From Euphorbia lathyris (lineage: Eukaryota; Streptophyta; Magnoliopsida; Malpighiales; Euphorbiaceae): a stretch of DNA of 64,000 nt. The stretch lies in NCBI RefSeq assembly GCF_963576675.1, contig NC_088916.1, forward strand, positions 15,001-79,000. The letters run 5' to 3'. Position 1 is the stretch's first letter. The number at the start of each line of letters is the position of its first letter. The notes under the pieces are model-generated. The model saw only the letters and a program-made list of their open reading frames with translations. It made no database searches and was not told the origin of the DNA. Of the stretch, positions 21,201-31,000 are shown piece by piece. A program made the position numbers and the translations under genes.

Positions 21201-23552
21201 TTGTTTGTCCTTTGCTTGCACTCTCATCTTCTTCTTTAGGGGCTCCACGGAGGGGTCGATGCTTAGTCTATGTATTGCTTGCTCGGGTGAGACTCCCGTG
21301 ATATCCTCGGTGCACCAAGCGAACACGTCTGCATGCTCTGATAGAACAACCTTGATCTCGCCGGCCAAATGGGGCGTGAGTCTAGTCCCAATTTTCACTG
21401 TCTTGGTGTCCGCGATGGCATAGTCGCTGACCGGTTCAATAGGTATGGGATTGTATCCCCTTATGTCCATCAGACCGTCTTCCAGGTAAAGCTCTGTCCG
21501 AGGTTGAGTAGCCTCCCACTGCAGTCTCTTGGCCAAGATGCGATCCCCTTGGATGGTGATTCTGCCATGCTGGACCGGCAAAGTCAAGCATAATTCGGAG
21601 ATATCAACTGTGGCCTTCAAGTTAGCTAGCAGAGGTCTTCCGATGATGACATTGTAGGCCAAGGGGATATCAACCACCACCCACTCTGCAGTGTCCTCTA
21701 CTTCTTTATCACTTTCGGTAAAGACTGTTGACAGGGAGATGCCTCCCTTCACTGGGACTTCGATTTTCGACAGGCCAACCAGGGGGAAAGTCCCTGCTCG
21801 GAGGGCTGTGTGAGCATTTCTAATTGCGCGGAGTGCCTTCCAGGTGAGCAAGTTTACCGAGCTGCCTGTATCCACCAACACTCGGTGCGTTTTAAAGCCG
21901 GCGAAGTTGATGGTGACCACAAGTGCCTCCGAATGGTTGGTCCGGAGTGGTGGCTGCAACGTCAGAGTCTGGTCAACTGCTTTTCTCTTTCAGGAGCTCT
22001 CCGGAGGCGTGTAGAGTGTCGGAGCTCCCTCCCTTATGACGTGGATCTCCCCGTGGTACCTAGGCCGCTTTGGCTCATCTGCTCGGCCGGTGTCCCACTG
22101 CTTCGGGCTTTGCTCCCTCTGCCTAACTACTTTTGGTGACGCACCTTGCTCAGTTATCCGCTCAATCTCTTTTTGGAGCTGGTAGCAGTTCTCCGTGGAG
22201 TGCCCGGAGGATTTGTGATACTTGCAGTACTCCTTTTCTACACGGGTTTTGCCTTTATCGACCGGCGGAGCCGGGTGTGCGAATCGGCGAGGCTGGCTCT
22301 GAGCATAATGCACCTCCTTCCCGCGGGATCGGTCCCCTCTGCGCTCAATGTTAGTTCGCTCGACTCGAGCTGGGAAAGGCATCGGGGCCTCCCTGCGCGC
22401 CTTGCCTTCGTCACGTGCCTCTGCGGTCGGCCTGCTTCTTTCCTGTTTGTGCATGTCGCCTTTGGCCTTGTCTCTTTCTGATTCTTTGTACTCGGCGGGC
22501 CGGTCGCAGTCGTCATACCGGACGAAGGTTTGTGCCATGGTCATGAGTTCTTCGAAGGATCGCGGCATCTTTCTGAAGCACTTCTGCTTTAGGGGCTCAC
22601 ACGAGGTCCCTTTTGCTAAGGCATCATGAGCCACTTCGAGGTTGAGACCCTTGACTTGAGAGGCCATATGGTGAAATCTGGAAAGAAAGTTGCGTAGTGG
22701 CTCATTTGCTCGCTGTTTGAGCCCGTTGAGGTCCGAACTGATCTTCCTTACTTTCGCTGCCGCGGCGAAACGGGAGAGGAAAAGGTCCTTCAGGAGGTCG
22801 AATGAGTCAATTGATTCCGGAGCGAGTCCTCGATACCACTCTTGGGCACTTGAAGAGAGTGTGGTCGAAAAAACTTTGCACATGATGTCCTCGTCTTTCG
22901 AGTACAAGTTGATGGTACTCATGAAAGATGCCACGTGGTCGTTTGGGTCTTCGGTTCCCGAATACTGCGATAGCCGCGGGGCCTTCCAGTCCCGTGGGAA
23001 TCTCGTCTCGATGATCCTTTGTACTAGTGGTGTTTTACTGGAGGTGATGCTTCCTCCCATGACGCCCCCGAGGACCCTCTTGTCCAGAAAACGCTGGATC
23101 TTTAGTTCCAACATGTCTTCATTACTCGCAGCCGCTGTCTCATCGCGCCGCGCACCGCTCTCTCCGGCCGTGGCATCTCCGGCGCCCCTCCCTGCGAGGA
23201 CCCCGGGTCCTGCGGGCTCTCCTGGCAGCGCCCCCTCTCTTTGTATTTCCGCTGCTTCCTTAAGGTATTGCCAGATTTTGGCGTTCTCCTCCTGAAAGCT
23301 TCTCTGTTGATCTATGATCTTCATCTAAGCCGCCGTATGAATAGCCTGGGTGGTCTGAAAACCTTGTATCGCACTGAGGAGCTGTGTGGTATTGTAAGTC
23401 TCTTCTTCTTCAGGGCTCACCTCCTCCATCAGTGGTCCCAGGTTTCTGGGGGAAATTGGAATGGTCGGAACGGAACGCTCGACATTAGTCATGGAGCTGG
23501 TTGCTCCTACTTCCGGCGCTAGCGTCGTAACAAAGTCAGTTGGGGTTTGCAT
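18240..23552 (-). pseudogene. gag-pol: Tat-lineage gag-pol, one frame with many stop codons
   Basis: The start is the minus-strand ATG at 23552, 49 bp after the 5' LTR. All recognisable parts stay in one frame, broken only by stops (for example 23325, 21990, 20835, 20553, 19191). Gag (23552-21990) has the gag core and a CKYHKSSGHSTENC knuckle. Next come protease (VDTGSSVNLL, about 21870), RT (FDAIAGFQQIP, then YIDD near 20770) and the RT's own RNase H. A second RNase H starts at MSVDGSCGPGRAGAGIAI (about 19930). The integrase has an HHCC finger and acidic residues in GIDLLDP, ITDNGRQF and SLTEVSN. Two RNase H domains are typical of Tat. I could confirm no frameshift, so decay was mainly by point mutation. 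Confidence 0.88.
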
Positions 23553-23601
23553 TTTGTTTGAAGCTCCGAGGTCACTTGTAATCCATGCTCACCGCACCAA
23601 A

Positions 23602-23905
23602 TAATCAGGGAATGCGGAACAGTGATCTGGATCTTCGTCGGGAAGGTTTGGCTTCTTCGGGGGTCGTCTCTATGCGGGGAACGGTTCCTGCAGAAACTCC
23701 GACGATCAAGACAGTTAGTAGTTCGAGAGCGTATTCTAATCAAATGAGAGTGAGGTAGGAAAATAGTTACCCGATCCTCTCTTCCTTCCTTCATTGGTAT
23801 ATTTATATATTGAATTATCTTGGGCATGTGGGCCTTCTGTTACCCTGGCCCTTTCGCTGGTCGGGCACCGTTGGGCCTCTTGGGCCTAAGTGATATTCCG
23901 AATCA
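23602..23905 (-). repeat. 5' LTR of the Tat element
   Basis: The upstream LTR for minus-strand transcription, 304 bp. The sequence just inside (tttggtgcggtgagc on the minus strand, about 23586-23600) holds the primer binding site position, but I cannot match it to a tRNA with confidence. The target duplication ctatt follows at 23906-23910. Confidence 0.88.
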
Positions 23906-24150
23906 CTATTTATATTAAAAAAAATTAAATTTCATATATACATATAAAGGCTAATTTTTTTTTTGGGCCCCCTTCAGCCATGGGCCCTAGGCCGGCACAC
24001 CCCGGCCCTATGCCCAGGGCCGGCCCTGCCTATAGGATCTTCCCATACCCGTCCGGGTAATTTGTTTTGAGCTCATATACCCTTTTATATACGGGACAGA
24101 TAATCTTATTAGAGTCGGGTAGTACCGTGTATCCGCGGATAGTGTCAATC

Positions 24151-24427
24151 TCAAAACCTTACCCGTTTATTTTTTCATTACCCCTACCTGTCACATTACC
24201 CAAACGAGTATATTTCGTGAATCCCATACCCGTCTCATTCAAATCGCGGGCACCCTTACCCGTCAAGGACCAATACATAAAACAAAAATAATACAAATTT
24301 AATAAATCATCCCTAAATAATTCATCTACAAATTTAACATTCCAAATTCAAAAATTCTAATCAACCTTAATAAATAAAAATAAATTGGCTTAGCCGTAAA
24401 AGTCAATGGATGAAAGTCAAATATATG
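24151..24427. repeat. Degenerate tandem repeat, copy 2 (right of the insertion)
   Basis: Partner of 1-293. A further partial unit follows at about 24428-24540, where ggtattcccatatccgt echoes gatcttcccatacccgt at 24036-24053. No coding content. Confidence 0.65.
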
Positions 24428-24540
24428 ACGCATAACACGTACTCTAGGGGTATTCCCATATCCGTGACGTGTAATTTTTTTAAACTCATACCCATCACGT
24501 ATCCAATCATGTATGTATAATCTCGTTAGAATCGGATATC

Positions 24541-25021
24541 CACCGATAAAATAGCCATTATCATCACTATATACTAATAACATGCGAACCAAACTAGCCC
24601 ATAACCCTAATATTTTGCATTGAATGCACATAATGAGCATCAAAGAGTTATAGTGAAAAAGGGAAATTTTGTTTAGGAGAAAAAAAGGTGGAGGAAAATT
24701 CCAAGTGAGAATACGCGTATGATCCATGGATTTGATTTTTGGTTGGTCATGAAATCATAATGGAGAAGACATTTTCAAATTAAAATAGTAGGAATTACAT
24801 AAGAAGAATTAAAAAAATAAACAAAAATAAAAATCTAAGCTTTGACTGAAACAAGAATTTCATAAGAATACTTTTTTAACAAGAAAAAAAAAAGCAAAAT
24901 CGGATTTGGTAAACGCTTTCCTTCACTTCTTCTTCTTCTTCCTCCTCTCTCCCCTTCTCCTTCTTCCTTTCTGTAATTTCTGTTTATATGATTGAAATTG
25001 AAATAAGTAGTACTATATATT
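24541..25021 (+). promoter_or_regulatory. Upstream region and probable leader of the PP2C gene
   Basis: AT-rich sequence with no gene that I can support. A pyrimidine-rich stretch (ttcttcttcttcctcctctc, about 24928-24947) lies 75-100 bp before the ATG and looks like a plant 5' leader. I see no convincing TATA box. Minus-strand open frames here (24326-24727, 24835-25089) show no protein features. Confidence 0.4.
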
Positions 25022-28000
25022 ATGAGTAGGCACTCAGTAGCAGGTGCTTCTCGCACCTCCAAACGCACCCCTTTCTTCCAGAGGATCAAGGTTTTGCTTA
25101 CTTTTTAATTTCCCCCCTTTTTTATGTATTTGATTTTGATTTTGATGTTCAGTCCTTGAATTTCATGTAGAGCGCCGCCTGCTTAGATTCGTCTCCCCCT
25201 GACTCAGGGAAAGGGAAAAGTAAATCATCGAATAAACGGATGTCTCATGGGTTTCAGTTAGTAGAAGGTAAATCCGGCCATGATATGGAAGATTATCATG
25301 TAGCTGAGTATCGGAAAATCAAGAATCATGAACTTGGATTATTTGCTATCTTTGATGGGCATCTTGGCGATCGTGTTCCTAGTTATTTGAAAGACAATCT
25401 TTTCCTTAACATACTTCAAGAGGTATGTGACTGTCTTCTAGGTCTCCTCTTTTAATTTCTTATACTCTGCTATTTAATTTCATTTTGATTCCTTGTTCTG
25501 TTTTTACAGCCCAACTTCTTAGATGATCCTAGGACTGCAATTAAGAATGCTTATCGGAACACTGATAAATATATATTAGAGAATTCTATTAATTTGGGAC
25601 CTGGTGGCTCTACTGCTGTTACTGCTATTGTTATTGATGGAAAGGACTTGTGGGTTGCTAATGTTGGTGATTCTAGAGCTGTTGTTTGTGAAAGAGGTTC
25701 TGCTAATCAGCTTACTGTTGACCATGAGCCGCATATGGAACGGAAAAGAATTGAGAAACAGGGTGGCTTTGTCACTACTCTTCCTGGTAATATAATGGCT
25801 GAGCTTTTAATTGTGCAGCACTTGTGTATTTTGTGCAAGTTTTTAGCTCATTTTGGATTGAGGAACTGATAAATCGTTTTCAGGTGATGTACCCAGAGTT
25901 AATGGACAACTTGCTGTTGCAAGAGCTTTTGGAGATCAAAGTCTTAAAGCACATTTGAGTTCAGAACCTGATGTAAGACATGTGCCCCTTGATTCGACTA
26001 TGGAGTTCATTATATTAGCGAGTGACGGTTTGTGGAAGGTCAGTCGTTATAGCACCTCTCATAAGTGGTTCGCTTTTGTGTCGATTTGACATTTTTCTGA
26101 TTACTTGCCCTTAATATCTGTTGTTTGTTGATATTACAAGCAAACTGGATTAGGGTTGTTCTACTAAATATAGGATCAAACTCTAGTTCCCACTTCTTTG
26201 TCTAGATATGCATATATGGCCTCTTATGTTACACGGACACTTCTCTTTAGTAGTGTTTCCTCGTTTCGTATCCGTATCCGTTTTCTTTTGGAGACTATTT
26301 TGGGAAGGTTATGTTTTAGAAACAACGTTTTCTGTGTCCATATCCATGTCCATATCCGTGCAACAAGATGGCCTGAGTTGTCTTATAATATAATTATATT
26401 AGCAAGTGATGGTTTGTGGAAGGTCAGTCGTGATAACACCTCATAAGTGGTTAGCTTTTGTGTCATTTTCACATTTTTTTGGTTACTTGCTTGTCCCTTA
26501 ATACTTGTCGTTTGTCGATATTACAAAGCAAACGGATTAGAGTTCTTCTACTAAATGTTGGATCAAACTTTACTTCCCACTTCTTTTCCTGACATATGCA
26601 TATATGACCTCTTATGTTACACATACACTTCCCTTTAATAGCGTTTCACGTCGGTTTCATATTCGTATCCATTTTCTTTTGGACACTATTTTGGGAAGGT
26701 TATGTTTTAGAAACAACGTTTTTTGTGTCCATATCCATTTCCGTCCCCGTGCAACATTGATGGTCTCAGTTGTCTTATAATATAATTATATTAGCAAGTG
26801 ACAGTTTGTGGAAGGTCAGTCGTTATAGCACCTCATATGTGGTTAGATTTTGTGTCATTTTGACATTTTTTTCTGATTACTTGCTTGTCCCTTAATATCT
26901 ATCATGGGTCGATATTACAAGCAAAGCGGATTGGAGTTCTTCTACTAAATCTAGGATAGGATCAAACTCTCCTTCCCACTTCTTTTGCTGACATATGCAT
27001 ATATGGCCTCTTATGTTACACATACACTTCTCTTTAATAGCGTTTCACGTCCGTTTCGTATTCGTATCTATTTTCTTTTGAAGGCTATTTTAGGAAGGTT
27101 CTGTTTTAGAAGCAACGTTTTCTGTGTCCATATCCATTTCGGTTTCCGTGTCCATGTCCGTGCAACATAGATGGCCTCAGTTGTCTTATAATATACTTAT
27201 ATTAGCAAGTGACAGTTTGTGGAAAGTCAGTCGTTATCCCCTCACATGTAGTTATCTTTTTTGTCATTTTCACATTTTTTCAATTACTTGCTTGTCCCTT
27301 AATACTTGTCGTTTGTCGATATTACAAAGCAAACCGGATTAGATTTCCTCCACTATATGCAGGATCAAACTCTACTTCCCACTTCTTTGCCTGACATATG
27401 GATATATGGCCTCCTATGTCACACTGACACTCTTTAGTAGCGTTCCTTGTTTCGTGTTCATGCCCGTGTTCTTTTAAAGACTATTTTGTGAAGGTTGTGT
27501 TTTAGAAACAACGTTGTCCGTGTCCATATCCGAGTCTGTGCAACATAGATGGCCTCAGTTTGCTTCAAGATTTCCAACTATAGCTGATGCGAAAGATTTG
27601 CCTTGAAAATTCTTGGTGATACCTTTTTTCTCTCTAGAGAATGTTGTTCTTACTATTTGTTTCAGTTAACATCTAGTTGGTTCCAGTTAACTAGTGAAGG
27701 ACCGTCGTAGCAGAAGCCTGAAACTATGGAAGTTAATGATAATTTGAAAATTGAAAAGTTCATAGGCCTAAATTTATGCATGTCGATAGTAAAATTAGAT
27801 TGGGACGAAAACTAAGGATATATGAGCATTTTGTTGTTTTACATTCATAGATGCACTAAATTCTACATTGCCTGTCATTTTCATGTCTCCTATTTACAAT
27901 TCTTGCAAGGACGGGATAAGGTGCAAAAATGCCTCTAACGTTGCAAACCAAGAGCAATATTACCCCTAAGGTTAGAAATTGTACAATTAAGGACCTAACA

Positions 28001-31000
28001 TTTGTAAATTGATCCAATTTTAGACACCCTTAACAGATTCCCTAACTCTGTTAAAATTGATCCTTTCCCCTAATTTACAGGGCTTTCATCACATTGGTTT
28101 CTCATTTTCCTCAATTTTACTACTTCTAACAGTAATCCATTCCTCACCCCAATTCAAACTCGATTCAAGATCACATCCCATCAAACACTTAATCCTCTCA
28201 GCTGGAGAATTTCGATTTTGAAAAGTTCGAATTTGATAAATGTTCAACTTGCAAATCCTGATTAGGACTTTCTAATCCGTCCATGGAATCCCAGAAATCC
28301 TAATCCAACACACAGCTTGGAGAACAACTCATACTAACCTCTTTAACATCAACAAAAGGATGGTCAAGCAACTCTTTAACAGTCCATCTCTCTCTCAGAT
28401 CTCTCTTTAAACCCTTGCTCAAATAATCCTTCCCTTTTCCCAGTAACCATGACGGAAACTCAAGTGCCTTGCCGGAGAATCCAATTTTAAATAAAGCCGA
28501 TATCAGATCATGTGTAACGACAGATTGCAAGGAAATTTCATTCATTCAAATGTGAAATATTCAGAAGCATGATGAATCGCTCGTTTGTGGAAATATATGA
28601 AAATAATAAGAGCTGTGTATAAGGAGCAATTATAGATATGAAGAATTTGCAAGGATTGCAAGGAGCGACATTCACAGGAAAGATATGAAATATATTTAAG
28701 GAGTGGAGGGGTTTTTAGGATTTTCAGAGCTCTTGGGATTTTTTGATTACAAATAATTTCAGAAGATAGGCAGAGGTTTTGATGAAGTTGAATTTTTCTT
28801 TTTTGAAGAAATGCTGAGTTGGGTTTTAAATTTTTTGAATAACAGGATGGAAGCCACGTAGATTAGAGGAACCGAACTTCTACCAGTGTTAGTGAAGCTA
28901 TTAGTGATGTCTAAAATTGGACTAATTTGACAACTTTAAGTCCTTAATTGTATCATGGGTAATATTGCTCTTGGTTAACAACGTTAGGTGTATTTTTGCA
29001 GCTTCTCCTTCAAGGATTTTATACTTATCTTAACCATATATCACGCCAATGGCTAAATTTGTCTAGTTTAGACTTCACATTATGGAAGAAGAAACCGTTA
29101 TGTGAGGAAGGTTTTATAGCTTCTATGCTTTCTTTGGCCAATCTCATTTAAGAAACTAATTCTTTTTCAAAATTTTAAGGCTCTTATTTAGTTTGTACGA
29201 TATTGTAATGATAATAGCTATTTTTTGGTGAAAGAGCAACCATAAAGAGTTTTATTTGGTTGCATTTGTTTCTATGAGTTGTGGGTTTGTTGCTAGCGTA
29301 GTTGTTAAAGGCAGCCTTGATTGCACAAGGCGAGGTGCAGTTTAAAAGGCTCTCTCCTTGTGCGCCTCGCCTGGGCTTCGGAACCTGAGTCAAGGCGCGC
29401 CTCAGTAACATATACTGTTTTCACTAGGGTTTTTTTTTTTACTGTTTTGTGTAAAACAAATGGTTGATTAATCTCAACTACTAATCTCATTTAAATAAAC
29501 TTAATCTTAACCCTTGACCAAAATAAGAATATCAAGAGACGTAAATATAGAATTATTAGAGAGGGATTAAGAGCAAAGTCATGTAACGAATAGTCTCCAC
29601 TCAAACAGAAACTGCGACACACAGAAACAGAAGGAACTGCGATTGGCAATGAATGATTATGAGTTGAGTAGCACTAGTTAGGTACTTAGGTCAAAACGTT
29701 AAGTATATATTAATGTCTCTATGAAGTATGAACTTAACTTAGTGTTTTTGACATTTAGTATTATGTTTTTATGTGGTTTTGTCTTTGTTTGTGTGGTCAT
29801 AAGTGTGTTTTTATGGTTTATGCTTTAACTAGTAATAGAGTATTGGTGATATTGATATCAAATATTGATAACAAGTAATAGAGTATATATATTTTTTCTG
29901 CGCCTCGTGTTCTCAGGCACGCGCCTTGAGCCTAGGCTCCAGGACCCTTAGCGCCTTAGTGTGCCTTGCGCCTTTAACAATTATGCTTGCTGTAATATAT
30001 TGAATGAATGATTGTGAATGTGGATATATTTGAAATAAGTTTGTTGAAAAATGAATTTTGATATTTCAAACTACACGGACTTAAAATATGATTTTTTTAA
30101 TTGAATTCAAGATAATGTATATTTCAAATGTGTCTAAAACAAAATTCATTTGTCCCGAAGAAAACGAATAAATGTTTAAACAAAGAGAAAAAGAAGGAAG
30201 AGTGAGAGGCAATAAGGTAGAATCAGAGTAAGAGGAGAGATAGAGAGAGAGAGAGAGTGACAGGAAGAGAAATCTGAGAGAGAATCGCTAAAACATAACC
30301 TTCATAAAATAGCCTTCAGACAAAAACAGACACGAAACTAGAAACTAGAAACTAGAAACGCTACTAAAGAGGAGTGTCTGTGTAACATAGCAGTTATGTA
30401 TTACCGAATTGGTCTGAAAGTTTCTTATATATAGAATTTGGTTTAGTTATGTCTAATTTCTTAGAAATTGATTTGTAGATTGAAATATATACTTTCTTCT
30501 ATTCCAAGTATGAATATTGGATCAGCAGAAATGAATTCCTTAAAGTTTGGCGAATTTCAATCCATTCCAAATAGGGTGTGAGAGAATTTACACCTGCGTT
30601 ATTTGATATATTTAGTTGGAGAGCATCGAGATCTTCATAACGCAGAGAATTTACTCATCTGCGTTATGGTGATGAATTTGTTTTCTGAATTTCTTCGTAT
30701 TATGTTAGCTTCTAGGCATTTATAATTGTCATTGATGGATATGCAACATGATTCAGAGGTTGTTTAGATTTGCCTTCTGTATTTTAGTGCATCAAGAATG
30801 ACTTATTTATAGTTAAAGAAGTCAGCTGCGTGTCCCGGTGACGTGTTGTTAGACCATGCCGTTATATTTTTTGATTCACTTTCTGACATCTTTCAAATTT
30901 CATGAAAGAACCCTAACACTAATTCTGTTTCTATATTCTATAACAATGCCTTGTGCGTGGTGCAGTTTAAAAGGATCTCACCTTGTGCGCCTCGCCATGG

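Larger units (their letters stand above)
468..23905 (-). mobile_element. Tat-lineage Ty3/gypsy LTR retrotransposon, minus strand, 23.4 kb with nested insertions
   Basis: Two 304-bp LTRs (468-771, 23602-23905) are flanked by the 5-bp target duplication ctatt (463-467 and 23906-23910). The order on the minus strand is 5' LTR, gag-pol (23552-18240), 126-bp tandem repeat, mitochondrial block, genes on the opposite strand, nested elements, polypurine-like tract next to 772, 3' LTR. I counted about eight differences between the LTRs, so this is an old copy. The large space between pol and the 3' LTR, the opposite-strand genes and a second RNase H domain all fit the Tat lineage. The name of the family is not known to me. 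Confidence 0.88.
309..24028. mobile_element. hAT-type non-autonomous element (about 277 bp), split by the Tat retrotransposon
   Basis: The left end (309) begins cagggccggtcctg and the right end (24015-24028) is cagggccggccctg, giving matching terminal inverted repeats. Perfect 8-bp target duplications (cctatagg) lie at 301-308 and 24029-24036. Terminal repeats with an 8-bp duplication are the signature of the hAT superfamily. Own sequence is only 309-467 plus 23911-24028. The rest is the retrotransposon that landed inside it. No transposase is present. Confidence 0.88.

Noticed and set aside
23586..23600. A specific tRNA for the Tat primer site.
   Set aside because: The sequence starting tggtgcggtgagc does not match a tRNA end that I can name with confidence.
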